DNA of 64,000 nucleotides from Nonomuraea endophytica (GCF_014203235.1 NZ_JACHIN010000001.1:1550001-1614000), one strand, 5' to 3'; shown: positions 25,096 to 33,026, numbered from the stretch's first letter. Numbers and translations: made by a program. The notes: generated by a model from the sequence alone, not told the origin.

Positions 25096-25536
25096 GCCGG
25101 GCTCCGGCGTGACCTCGCGGGGTCCGCTGACCTCGTGGCCGTCGGCGCAGCGGAAGTACTGCTCGATGGGGGCGCCGCAGTCGCGGTGGGTGAGCTCGAC
25201 CGCCGGTCCGGCGGCGTCGGAGAGGTACTTGTCGCCGAAGTGCATGAGCGCGACCAGCAGCGGATAGAGGTCGCGCCCCTTCTCCGTCAGCCGGTACTCG
25301 TCGCGCTGGCGCTGGCCGGGCTCGCGGTAGGGCACCTTGCGCAGCAGCCCCTCGTCGACGAGCCGGGCCAGGCGGGCGCTGAGCACTTGGCGCGGCGCGC
25401 CGGTCATGGCCTGCATGTCGGCGAAGCGCCGTACGCCGCTGAAGGCCTCGCGCAGCACCAGGAAGGTCCACTTCTCGCCGACGACGTCCAGGGTCCGCTC
25501 GATCGAGCAGTTGTTCACCCGGAAGGGCACGTTCAT
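25069..25536 (-). CDS. HxlR-family transcriptional regulator
   Basis: A 155-aa winged-helix regulator with the HxlR core: CSIERTLDVVGEKWTFLVLREAFSG, FADMQAMTGAPRQVLSARLARLVDEGLL, then the wing YREPGQRQRDEYRLTEKGRDL. Start ATG 25536 is supported by TATGAT (25549-25544) 7 nt upstream, a leaderless promoter; ATG 25548 would lie inside that element. A 9-bp inverted repeat covers the promoter and also faces the divergent GNAT gene, so autoregulation is likely. Confidence 0.88.
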   Translation of the reverse strand: MNVPFRVNNCSIERTLDVVGEKWTFLVLREAFSGVRRFADMQAMTGAPRQVLSARLARLVDEGLLRKVPYREPGQRQRDEYRLTEKGRDLYPLLVALMHFGDKYLSDAAGPAVELTHRDCGAPIEQYFRCADGHEVSGPREVTPEPGSGAELKSA

Positions 25537-25549
25537 GCCGCATATCATA

Positions 25550-25574
25550 CCTGAGTCTAGTTGACAGACTCAGG
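25550..25574. promoter_or_regulatory. Inverted-repeat operator, HxlR/GNAT divergent promoters
   Basis: CCTGAGTCT (25550-25558) and AGACTCAGG (25566-25574) are perfect 9-bp arms with a 7-bp spacer. The site lies just upstream of the -10 of the HxlR gene and contains TTGACA (25561-25566), a possible -35 for the GNAT gene. HxlR proteins bind such sites as dimers. Confidence 0.65.
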
Positions 25575-25596
25575 CGTGCCGCGAGACGCTGAGTCT

Positions 25597-26109
25597 ATGA
25601 AAGGAACCCAGATTCGCCCCATACGCACGGGGGACGAGGCCGCGCTCCGGTGCTTCCTCGCGGGGTTGTCGCTGCACACGCAGACGCTGCGGTTCTTCAC
25701 GGGGTTCAGCCGTCCGTCGGCCGGCCTGGTCGGCGCGTTGATGAAGATCGACGAGCTCAGGGACGCGCTGGTCGCCGTGAACGAGGGGGAGATCGTCGCG
25801 CACGCGATGAGCTACCGGGGCGGCTGCGCCGACGTCGAGGTGGCGGTGGTCGTCACCGACCAGTGGCAGGGGATCGGCATCGGGCCGAAACTGGTCGACA
25901 CGCTGCTGATACGCGCCGCCATCCGGGGCGCGACCACCGTCGCCATGGACGTTCTCGGCGAGAACCGGCGGGCCCTGCGCATGATCCGGAGGGCCTGGCC
26001 CGACGCGAAAATGACGGTCTCTTCCGGTTCGGTCGAGGTGACCGCTATGATCAAGCAGGCGGTGGTATTTGCGGAACAAGGTTCTGTTGGCTCACCATTG
26101 ACTGCGTGA
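25597..26109 (+). CDS. GNAT-family N-acetyltransferase
   Basis: A 170-aa GNAT domain. N-terminal QIRPIRTGDEAALRCFLAGLS (motif C region), VEVAVVVTDQWQGIGIGPKL with Q-W-Q-G-I-G as the acetyl-CoA pyrophosphate loop (motif A), and MDVLGENRRALRMIRRAWP (motif B). This form (LSLHTQTLRFF) resembles GNATs fused to CoA-ligase-like proteins, but here it is free-standing. Start ATG 25597. The stop overlaps the following TetR start (GTGA), so they are coupled. Confidence 0.83.
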   Translation: MKGTQIRPIRTGDEAALRCFLAGLSLHTQTLRFFTGFSRPSAGLVGALMKIDELRDALVAVNEGEIVAHAMSYRGGCADVEVAVVVTDQWQGIGIGPKLVDTLLIRAAIRGATTVAMDVLGENRRALRMIRRAWPDAKMTVSSGSVEVTAMIKQAVVFAEQGSVGSPLTA

Positions 26110-26705
26110 AGAGTGTCAAGAACGGACGCGACGGCCGTACCCGCATCATCGAGGGCGCCCTCCGCCGCTTCAGCCAGGACGGGGTGTCGGCCACCACGCT
26201 GGCCAGCCTCCGTGAGGAGAGCGGCGTCAGCGTCGGCAGCTTCTACCACCACTTCGCCAGCAAAGAACACGTCTTCGGCGTGCTCTACTCCGAGATCCTC
26301 GCGGTCTACCAGGCCGAGTTCCTGGCCGAGCTGACCAGCAGGACCGAGGCTCGCGACGGCATCGAGGCGGTCGTGGCCTTCCACATGCGCTGGGCCGGCG
26401 AGCATCCCGAACGCGCCCGCATCCTGGTCAGCGAGCGGCCGCCGCGCAAGAACGAGCCCGGCGGCCAGGAGGTCGCCGACGCCCGCCGCGCGTTCTTCCG
26501 CCAGGTCTCCGACTGGTGGAAGCCGCACATGAAGAACGGCCTGCTCCAGCCCGTCCACGCGACCATGTGCTACGTGCTGTGGCTCGGCCCGGCGCAGGAG
26601 ATGTGCCGCCTGTGGTTCGCCGGCGCCCACACGCCCACCGACGAGGAGATCAAGGGCCTGGGCGAGGCCGCGTGGCAGAGCCTGCGCCAACGTCCGGAGG
26701 CATAG
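26106..26705 (+). CDS. TetR-family transcriptional regulator
   Basis: A 199-aa regulator. HTH: RTRIIEGALRRFSQDGVSATTLASLREESGVSVGSFYHHFASKEHVFG (residues about 10-55). The C-terminal part (RPPRKNEPGGQEVADARR, WKPHMKNGLL) is typical of fatty-acid-type TetR ligand domains, but the ligand is unknown. GTG 26106 overlaps the GNAT stop by 4 bp, so the two genes form a coupled pair. Confidence 0.86.
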   Translation: MKSVKNGRDGRTRIIEGALRRFSQDGVSATTLASLREESGVSVGSFYHHFASKEHVFGVLYSEILAVYQAEFLAELTSRTEARDGIEAVVAFHMRWAGEHPERARILVSERPPRKNEPGGQEVADARRAFFRQVSDWWKPHMKNGLLQPVHATMCYVLWLGPAQEMCRLWFAGAHTPTDEEIKGLGEAAWQSLRQRPEA

Positions 26706-26719
26706 GGACGAGTACCCTC

Positions 26720-26737
26720 TGTGATGTTATTGTCACA
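26720..26737. promoter_or_regulatory. Inverted repeat at the 2-hydroxyacid dehydrogenase promoter
   Basis: TGTGATGTTATTGTCACA has perfect TGTGA/TCACA arms with an 8-bp spacer and overlaps TATTGT (26728-26733), a -10 that ends 7 nt before GTG 26741. The arms resemble CRP sites, but CRP normally needs a 6-bp spacer, so the regulator is uncertain (the upstream TetR is one candidate). Confidence 0.5.
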
Positions 26738-26740
26738 AAT

Positions 26741-27715
26741 GTGAGACGACCTCGGGCGCTGGTCCTGCCCACCCTGCCGGAGACCGCTCTCGCCAGCCTG
26801 GGCGAGTTCGCCGACCTGGCCGAGGTTCCCGCTCGGCCCAGCCTCGGTTTCTCCGACGAGCAACTCGCCGACCTCGTCATCGAGACCGGCGCCTCGGTGA
26901 TCGTCACAGAGGGTGACCAGGTCCGCGTGTCGGTCCTGTCCCTCCCGCTCGACATCGTGGCCTGTGTCGGCTCGTCGACGAACGTCGACCTGGCGCTGGC
27001 CGCCGAGCGCGGCGTCGCCGTACTCCATGCCGCCGACCGCGACCCCGACGCGGTCGCGGAGCTCGCGATCGCGCTGCTGTTCGCGGTCAGCCGCCACGTC
27101 GTGACCGCCGATCGCGAGGTACGGCGCGGCCGCGTCTACCGGGGCCGAATCCCCCCGTCCGAGCGCCACCGCGGCCTGCGCCTGTCCGGCCGCACGATCG
27201 GCATCGTCGGCCTGGGCCGGGTCGGCAGGGCGCTGCGCTGGCGCGCCCAGGGCCTCGGCATGAACGTGATCGCCTGCGACCCCTACACCCCGGAGGCCCT
27301 CCACACGCTGCCGGAACTGATCGCCGAGGCCGACGTAGTCTCCCTGCACGTGCCGGTGACCGAGGAGACGCGCGGCTTCATGGGCCCGGCCGAGTTCGCC
27401 GCCATGCGCCCGGGAGCGATCTACCTCAACACCTCGCGCGGCGCCCTGCACGACCTGGCGGCGCTGGTGGACGCCCTGCGGTGGGGTCAGCTCGGCGGCG
27501 CCGGACTCGACCACTTCGAGGGGGAGTGGCTGGACCCGGCCCACCCGCTGACCAGGCTGCGCAACGTGGTGCTCACCCCGCACCTCGGCGCGGCCACCGG
27601 GGAGAGCCATGTCGAGCACGCGCACGCGCTGGTGGCCGACATCGGGCGCACCCTGCGCGGAGAGCGGCCCGCCTACCTCTGCCCGCCGGTCATACCGGTA
27701 GCCGGACTCTTGTAG
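26741..27715 (+). CDS. D-isomer-specific 2-hydroxyacid dehydrogenase
   Basis: A 324-aa NAD(P)-dependent dehydrogenase of the phosphoglycerate-dehydrogenase-like family. Rossmann motif GIVGLGRVGRALRWRAQGLG near residue 155, catalytic Arg in LNTSRGALHDLAALVDAL, GAGLDHFEGEWLDPAHPL with the Glu/Asp position, and the catalytic His in VVLTPHLGAATGES. No ACT domain, so not SerA itself. Substrate unknown. Leaderless start GTG 26741. Confidence 0.87.
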   Translation: MRRPRALVLPTLPETALASLGEFADLAEVPARPSLGFSDEQLADLVIETGASVIVTEGDQVRVSVLSLPLDIVACVGSSTNVDLALAAERGVAVLHAADRDPDAVAELAIALLFAVSRHVVTADREVRRGRVYRGRIPPSERHRGLRLSGRTIGIVGLGRVGRALRWRAQGLGMNVIACDPYTPEALHTLPELIAEADVVSLHVPVTEETRGFMGPAEFAAMRPGAIYLNTSRGALHDLAALVDALRWGQLGGAGLDHFEGEWLDPAHPLTRLRNVVLTPHLGAATGESHVEHAHALVADIGRTLRGERPAYLCPPVIPVAGLL

Positions 27716-27992
27716 CGATCCGCCAGCTGTGAGCGTCGAGAGAGATGTCGAGCCGGAGCTCGCCGCGCTGCCTGCGCAGGCCGGGCACCCGCAGCCGATC
27801 GTGTACGGCGAAGCGCCCGCGACAGGGGTAGCCGAAACCCAGCTCGCCCGGCAGCACCCTGAGGTCGTCGTGGTTGCCGCAGCTCGGGCAGATCCACGAG
27901 ACCAGATCCAGGCCGCGGTTGTAGTCGGTGCAGGCGCGGAAGTAATCGTCGGGCCTGAACCGGGACTCGCAGGCGAGGCAGGGGATCAGCAC
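27690..27992 (-). CDS. Small zinc-ribbon-like protein, unknown
   Basis: A 100-aa protein with C-L-A-C near the N-terminus (residues 5-8) and CPSCG (35-39), which could bind one zinc. The remainder (RGRFAVHDRLRVPGLRRQRG) is basic and beta-like. Start GTG 27992 is unusual: AGGAGG overlaps the GTG itself, so the true start may be a few codons later or earlier. The 3' end overlaps the convergent dehydrogenase gene by 26 bp. No family recognised. Confidence 0.5.
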   Translation of the reverse strand: MLIPCLACESRFRPDDYFRACTDYNRGLDLVSWICPSCGNHDDLRVLPGELGFGYPCRGRFAVHDRLRVPGLRRQRGELRLDISLDAHSWRIATRVRLPV

Positions 27993-28048
27993 CTCCTACA
28001 GATACCGCGGGCGCCTTGCTGCCCGCTTGCAGAACGCTTGGGTAGCTC

Positions 28049-28066
28049 CGTAACAGTATGGTTACG
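28049..28066. promoter_or_regulatory. Inverted repeat between zinc-ribbon gene and methyltransferase
   Basis: CGTAAC (28049-28054) and GTTACG (28061-28066) with AGTATG between them form a perfect 18-bp inverted repeat in the divergent promoter region. Candidate operator; no local regulator is obvious. Confidence 0.45.
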
Positions 28067-28131
28067 CAGAGTTTCTGATCTTGCGCCGGTGTCTGGGGTG
28101 AGTTGCGGTCCGCGGTGGAAGGATGGGATCC

Positions 28132-29523
28132 GTGGAACGACTGCGCGAGCATCTGCTGGAGACCGGCTACACCATCGACGGAGTCCGCGACCGACTGGGC
28201 GCGGTGGCGGCCGGTGCGCTCGCGCGTGAGGAACTGGTCCCCGCCCTGCGGACCACGGCCGAACGCGACCCGCTGGCCACGCTGATCCGCCTGTTCTGGC
28301 TGGGCGTCCCCGTGCCGGCCAAGAGCGTCGCCCCCGAGGTGCTGGCCTCGGGCCTGGTCACGACCGCTGCCGACGAGGTACGGGCCACCGTTCACCTGCA
28401 GCCGTGGGAGACCGACGGCTACCTCGTCTCCGACCGCAAGGTACGCCCCGGCGACCCGGCGCTGAGCCCCGACCACGTGGTGGGCGCGGGCGGCGCCTCG
28501 GCCAACCTGGCCCAGCTCGTCACCCGCCGCCCGGTGGAGCGCGCGCTGGACCTGGGCACCGGCTGCGGTGTGCAGGTGCTTCACCTGGCCGGGCGCGCCG
28601 AGCGGATCACCGCAACCGACGTCAACCCGCGCGCCGTCGAACTGGCCGGCCTGAGCTGGGCGCTGTCCGGCATCACCGGCGTGGACGCCAGGACCGGCTC
28701 GATGTTCGAGCCCGTCCAGAACGAGCTGTTCGACCTGATCGTCTCCAACCCGCCGTTCGTGATCTCACCCGCCGGCAAGCTCACCTACCGCGAGGTGGGC
28801 GGCGACGACTTCTGCCGCGCACTGGTACGGCAGGCCCCCCGCCACCTCAACCCCGACGGCCAGGCCCACTTCCTGGCCAACTGGCTCCACGTCGAGGGCG
28901 AGGACTGGCGCGACCGCGTGGGCGGCTGGCTGGGCGAGACCGGCTGCGACGGCTGGGTGGTGCAGCGCGACGTACAGGACCCGGCCGAGTACGTCGAGCT
29001 GTGGCTCAAGGACGCGGCCGAGCAGGGCACCCCCGGCTACGCCCGGCACTATGACGAGTGGTTGTCGTGGTTCGACGAGCGCAAGGTCGAGGGGATCGGC
29101 TTCGGCTGGATCACGATCCGCAACTCCGGCACCCTGGACCCGGTGGTGCGGGTCGAGCAGCTGACCCACCAGGTGGAGATCCCGGTCGGCCAGTACGTGG
29201 ACGGCGTCCTGGACGCGATCGCCGCCGCCCACCGCGCCGGCGGCCTGGACGAGGCCCGCCTGCGCACGGTCGATGGCCTGCTGGACGAACGCGTCGGCCG
29301 GCCGGGCGCCGAGGACCCGATGAAGATCGTGCTCCGCCAGACGAGGGGCCTGCGCAGGACCCGCGACGTCGGCACGGTGGAGGCGGCCCTGGCCGGGGTC
29401 TGCGACGGCGACCTGGCCCTGGGCCCGCTGCTCAACGTGATCGCGGAGCTGGTGGGCGACGGCGAGCAGCTCCACGCCGACGCCCTGCGCCCGCTGATCG
29501 CCGAGGGCTTCTTCCACGTGTGA
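28132..29523 (+). CDS. Class I SAM-dependent methyltransferase (N5-glutamine/N6-adenine type)
   Basis: A 463-aa protein. N-terminal winged region (1-130) followed by a Rossmann methyltransferase domain: motif I ALDLGTGCGVQVLHLAG near residues 140-156, TATDVNPRAVELA (motif II) and the catalytic NPPF in LIVSNPPFVIS near 205, as in HemK/PrmC and N6-adenine enzymes. A C-terminal 180-aa extension is typical of the actinobacterial version. Target not known (protein Gln, rRNA or DNA). GTG 28132 is preferred because AAGG lies 9 bp upstream; ATG 28123 would add three residues. Confidence 0.85.
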   Translation: MERLREHLLETGYTIDGVRDRLGAVAAGALAREELVPALRTTAERDPLATLIRLFWLGVPVPAKSVAPEVLASGLVTTAADEVRATVHLQPWETDGYLVSDRKVRPGDPALSPDHVVGAGGASANLAQLVTRRPVERALDLGTGCGVQVLHLAGRAERITATDVNPRAVELAGLSWALSGITGVDARTGSMFEPVQNELFDLIVSNPPFVISPAGKLTYREVGGDDFCRALVRQAPRHLNPDGQAHFLANWLHVEGEDWRDRVGGWLGETGCDGWVVQRDVQDPAEYVELWLKDAAEQGTPGYARHYDEWLSWFDERKVEGIGFGWITIRNSGTLDPVVRVEQLTHQVEIPVGQYVDGVLDAIAAAHRAGGLDEARLRTVDGLLDERVGRPGAEDPMKIVLRQTRGLRRTRDVGTVEAALAGVCDGDLALGPLLNVIAELVGDGEQLHADALRPLIAEGFFHV

Positions 29524-29539
29524 GTCAACGGACAAGGAC

Positions 29540-29568
29540 ATTGATTCCGCGTTGATTGGACGTTGACA
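29540..29568 (+). promoter_or_regulatory. SARP-type heptamer direct-repeat array, downstream side
   Basis: ATTGATT (29540), GTTGATT (29551) and GTTGACA (29562) are three heptamers at an exact 11-bp period, the spacing used by SARP/AfsR-type activators. The last repeat contains TTGACA, a -35 pointing to the right. The same architecture is found at 32878-32906, upstream of the AfsR-like gene. Confidence 0.6.
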
Positions 29569-29590
29569 AGCCCGGGAGAAGCTAGGCGCA

Positions 29591-29662
29591 CAGACACGGA
29601 CCTGGGGGGTTCGAGGTTCGTGTCTGGTCCGGCCGGTCGTCGATGTGAGGCGGCTAGCCGCC
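29591..29662 (+). other. Structured protein-free segment after the SARP array
   Basis: A 13-bp stem (29591-29603 with 29614-29626, one G-T pair, 10-nt loop) starts about where a transcript from the upstream array would begin, followed by a perfect GGCGGCTAGCCGCC palindrome (29649-29662). It may be a structured RNA leader or the terminator of the methyltransferase gene. A 61-codon frame at 29711-29896 follows but is largely antisense to the regulator gene. Confidence 0.4.
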
Positions 29663-29800
29663 ACGTGGAGCATCCGGATAACCGGGCCCCCTAGCGAAGC
29701 GTGGTGGTAGATGACCGGCCGGGCTGTAACCTTCCGCTCCCACCAAGGGGCAGCCTTGATCAACCACGTATGGATGACGCGACTCGACGACGAGCTGTAC

Positions 29801-32782
29801 TCAGGTCTCGACGACCTGAGCGCTGTCGAGGAGGGCCTTGATGTCCCCGGCTTCGGGGGCGCCGAGCCTGGAGAAGATGTCGAAGGCCTGACGTAGGCAG
29901 TCGGTGCTGCGGGTCGTGCTCCCCAGGCCCATCAGCGCCTTGCCCAGCACCTGGAGTGAGAGCGCCTCGCCGTAGGGGTGGCCGATCTCCCTGCTGACCA
30001 CGAGCGCCTGCTCGGCGTGGCGGACGGCGTCGGAGTAGCGCTCGGCGGTGATGAACGTCTCGGCCAGGCGCGAGCAGACCCGCTGCTCCCACACCCGCTG
30101 CTTGCTCGCCCGGAAGAAGGAAAGGCACTCGGCGTGGTGGTGGACGGCCTCGGCGATGCGGCCGACCCGCGACAGGACGATGCCGAGGTGGTAGCGGGCG
30201 CGGGCGGTGCCGGCGCCGCTGCCGATCTCGGTGAAGATGGCCAGGCCCTTCTCGGCCGCGGCGATGGCGTCCTCGGGGCGGCCGAGGCCGAGGTGGTCGC
30301 GGGCGGAGTAGGACAGGACCAGCGCCTCACCGGCCGGCACGCCGTTCTCGCGGTAGAACTCCATCGCGGCGTCGAACCAGTTGAGCGCCTCGGTGTGGCG
30401 GCGCTGGCGGCCGACGACGACGGCCAGGGCGTTGCGCACCTCGCCGGTGACGACCTTCTCCTCGCGGTCCACCGACAGCTCGTGCACGATCCTGAACTGC
30501 TCTTCGGCCTGCTGCAGCTGGTTGCCGGCGAACAGCACCCGGCCCAGCACGTAACGGGCGCGCAGCTCGCTGCCGGCGTCGCCGATGCGCTGCGCGGTGG
30601 CCAGCACGGCCCGGGTGGCCAGGTCGAACTCGCGGGTGTGGGTGCCCGACTCCAGCAGCGGCTCCATCGCCAGCAGCATGTCGGCCGCGGGCAGCAGCTG
30701 CTCGCCGGTGCGCGAGGCCGAGGCGGCCTGGTTGATCGCGGCGAACAGCGCGTCGCCCTCGGCGATCAGCCACGCCACCGCCTCGTCGGCCGAGGTGAAG
30801 ATGCGCCCGCTGCCGACCACGACCAGGTTGTCGGAGATCATGCTGCCCTCATAGGCGAGCCGGTGCGCCGACTGGCAGGAGGCCAGGTAGAAGCCGAGCA
30901 GCCGCCGCAACGCCATCGTGCGCGCCTGCGGCCGCTCCGACTTCTCCAAGGTACGGCGGGCGAACAGCTTGAGCAGATCGTGGAAGCGGTAACGGCCAGG
31001 AGCGGGCGCCTCCAGCAGGCTGGCGTCGACCAGCGACTCCAGCAGGTCCTCGGTCTCGAACGTGCTCATCGACAGCACCGCGGCGGCCGCCCCGGCGGAG
31101 ATGTCGGGCCCGTTGGGCAGCGACAGCAGGCGGAAGGCCCGCGACTGGGCGGCGTCGAGCTGGCCGTAGCCGAGCGCGAAGGTGGCCTCGACGGCCAGGT
31201 TGCCCACCCGCAGCTCGTCCAGGCGGCGCTGCTCGTCGGTCAGCCGCGACACCAGCGAGGTGACCGTCCAGGAGGGGCGGGCGGCCAGCCGGGCGGCCAC
31301 GATCCGCACCGCCAGCGGCAGGAACCCGCACGCGGCGACCACGTCCATGGCCGCGCCGTGCTCGGCCGCGACCCGCTCGGGCCCGGCCACGGTGGCGAAC
31401 AGCGACAGCGCCTCGTCCGGCTCCATCACGTCCAGGTCGATCAGGCGGGCCGAGGGCAGGTCGGCCAGCTTGACCCGGCTGGTGACGATCGCCGCGCATC
31501 CGGGCGTGCCCGGCAGCAGCGGGCTGACCTGCTGGGCGTCGCGGGCGTTGTCGAGCAGCACCAGGATGCGCCGCTCGGCCAGCAGCGAGCGATACAGCGC
31601 CGAGCGCTCCGACAGCCCTTCCGGGATCACGTCCGGCGGGATGCCCAGCGCACGCAGGAACGCGCCCAGCGCCGACTCCGGCGCGGTCGCCTCGTCGGTG
31701 TAGCCGCGCAGGTCGGCGTAGAGCTGGCCGTCGGGGAACTGGTCGTCGGACAGGTGCGCCACGTGCACGGCCAGCGCCGTCTTGCCCACGCCGCCGATGC
31801 CGCAGATCGCCGCGACCGGGACACCCTCGTGGGTGCCGCTGTGCGCCGAGGACAGCAGCGTGCGCAGCCGTCCGGCGATCTCTTTTCGGCCGGTGAAGTC
31901 GTTGACCGCGGCGGGAAGCTGCGCCGGGCGCGGCAGCTCGTGCGCCGGCTCCTCCACGTCCTCGGTGTCGTCGCTGAGGTCGACCACGATCGAGACGGCC
32001 AGCGCCGGGTCGGCGGCCAGGATGCGCTGGTGCAGCACGGTCAGCTCGCGGCTGGGCTCCACGCCCAGCTCCTCGATCAGCGCCTCGCGGGTCTCGGTGA
32101 ACACCGCCAGCGCGTCACCCTGCCGGCCGCACCGGTACAGGGCCAGCATCAGCTGGGCGCGCAGCCGTTCACGCAGGGGGTGGTCGGCGGTCAGCGCGAC
32201 CAGCTCGGAGACGATCGCGGCGTGGTTGCCGAGCTCGAGGTCGACGTCCATGAGCGTCTCGACCACGCTGAGGCGGCGCTCGATCAGCCGGTCGCGCTGG
32301 TGGTCGGCGTACGGGCCGACGGCGCCGGCCAGCGGCTCGCCCTCGAACAACGCCAGCGCGTCGCGCATGCCTTTGGCCGCCTCCCCGGGCTTTCCCGCCC
32401 GGCGGGCGGCGTCGGCCTCGGTGATGCCGCGTTCGAAGCGGGTCAGGTCAAGGGCGCCGTCAGGCAGGCGCAGCGCGTACCCGCGGCCGACGGAGGTCAG
32501 CAGCTCGGGACGGGTGCGCGCGGGACGGTCGGGCTCCAGCACCGTGCGCAATCGGGAGACGTAGGTGCGCAACGCGCCCAGCGCGCGCGGCGGCGCGTCC
32601 TCGCCCCACACCGCGTCGATCATCTCCGTCGGCGTGACCGCCCGGCCTTCCCGCAACAGAAGCATGCCCAGAATGGAGCGCTGCAACGGGGTACCCAAAT
32701 CGACTTCCTGGTCGCCGCGCCACGCGCGAACGGGACCGAGCACAGCGAAGCGCAGCTCGCTTTCGATGGCGTGACCAGCCAT
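29801..32782 (-). CDS. AfsR/SARP-family regulator (BTAD, NB-ARC, TPR)
   Basis: A 993-aa pleiotropic-type activator. Order: OmpR-like winged helix (about 10-100; RFAVLGPVRAWRGDQEVDLG, LRTYVSRLRTVLEP), BTAD domain (100-250), linker, NB-ARC ATPase (about 305-560; P-loop GIGGVGKT with K334, RILVLLDNARD as Walker B), winged segment and C-terminal TPRs (about 680-970). AfsR homologues are phosphorylated by Ser/Thr kinases and activate secondary metabolism (family knowledge). ATG 32782 is chosen because GGGAG lies 10 bp upstream. A GCCTA-N5-TAGGC repeat (32839-32853) sits in its promoter. SARP-type arrays flank the gene on both sides. Confidence 0.9.
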   Translation of the reverse strand: MAGHAIESELRFAVLGPVRAWRGDQEVDLGTPLQRSILGMLLLREGRAVTPTEMIDAVWGEDAPPRALGALRTYVSRLRTVLEPDRPARTRPELLTSVGRGYALRLPDGALDLTRFERGITEADAARRAGKPGEAAKGMRDALALFEGEPLAGAVGPYADHQRDRLIERRLSVVETLMDVDLELGNHAAIVSELVALTADHPLRERLRAQLMLALYRCGRQGDALAVFTETREALIEELGVEPSRELTVLHQRILAADPALAVSIVVDLSDDTEDVEEPAHELPRPAQLPAAVNDFTGRKEIAGRLRTLLSSAHSGTHEGVPVAAICGIGGVGKTALAVHVAHLSDDQFPDGQLYADLRGYTDEATAPESALGAFLRALGIPPDVIPEGLSERSALYRSLLAERRILVLLDNARDAQQVSPLLPGTPGCAAIVTSRVKLADLPSARLIDLDVMEPDEALSLFATVAGPERVAAEHGAAMDVVAACGFLPLAVRIVAARLAARPSWTVTSLVSRLTDEQRRLDELRVGNLAVEATFALGYGQLDAAQSRAFRLLSLPNGPDISAGAAAAVLSMSTFETEDLLESLVDASLLEAPAPGRYRFHDLLKLFARRTLEKSERPQARTMALRRLLGFYLASCQSAHRLAYEGSMISDNLVVVGSGRIFTSADEAVAWLIAEGDALFAAINQAASASRTGEQLLPAADMLLAMEPLLESGTHTREFDLATRAVLATAQRIGDAGSELRARYVLGRVLFAGNQLQQAEEQFRIVHELSVDREEKVVTGEVRNALAVVVGRQRRHTEALNWFDAAMEFYRENGVPAGEALVLSYSARDHLGLGRPEDAIAAAEKGLAIFTEIGSGAGTARARYHLGIVLSRVGRIAEAVHHHAECLSFFRASKQRVWEQRVCSRLAETFITAERYSDAVRHAEQALVVSREIGHPYGEALSLQVLGKALMGLGSTTRSTDCLRQAFDIFSRLGAPEAGDIKALLDSAQVVET

Positions 32783-32877
32783 GCCGTGTGTCTCCCAGGC
32801 AATGGAACGATTTGTTACCAAATGATAGATCCATAATTGCCTAACACATAGGCATGAGCCAATTCGTTAACCGAAGC

Positions 32878-32906
32878 GTTGATTCGCCGTTGATCGGGTG
32901 TTGAGC
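32878..32906 (+). promoter_or_regulatory. SARP-type heptamer direct-repeat array, upstream side
   Basis: GTTGATT (32878), GTTGATC (32889) and GTTGAGC (32900) repeat at an exact 11-bp period. TTGAGC (32901-32906) and TAGAGC (32924-32929) at 17 bp could form a rightward promoter. No protein gene lies to the right on that strand; a structured 80-bp segment does. Confidence 0.6.
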
Positions 32907-32935
32907 CTGGCCGGTGATGCTGATAGAGCAGCGGG

Positions 32936-33014
32936 CATGGCCCCGATACGGGGGCGGCCGTGCCCGTCCCCATAGATATGAGGGGCCCCGCCCTGATATG
33001 TCGGGCGGGGCCTT
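32936..33014 (+). ncRNA. Candidate small structured RNA downstream of a SARP array
   Basis: About 80 nt with three predicted hairpins: CGGGCA (32932-32937) with TGCCCG (32961-32966) enclosing further GC pairs; CCCCAT (about 32968-32973) with ATG-A-GGGG; and a 10-bp terminator stem. It would be transcribed from the array at 32878-32906. No ORF. Expression is purely inferred; it could also be the 3' end of the convergent GNAT transcript. Confidence 0.35.
32984..33014. terminator. Strong hairpin terminator next to GNAT gene
   Basis: GGCCCCGCCC (32984-32993) pairs perfectly with GGGCGGGGCC (33003-33012), 9-nt loop, followed by TT on the plus strand. It lies 12 bp beyond the GNAT stop on the minus strand and likely acts in both directions. 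Confidence 0.65.
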
Positions 33015-33026
33015 AGCGGACGGTTG

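Noticed and set aside
29978..32836. 952-codon open frame on the plus strand
   Set aside because: It is antisense to the AfsR-like gene, low-complexity (QRHQR/GAVR-rich) and lacks any domain; it results from GC bias in the real gene's opposite frame.
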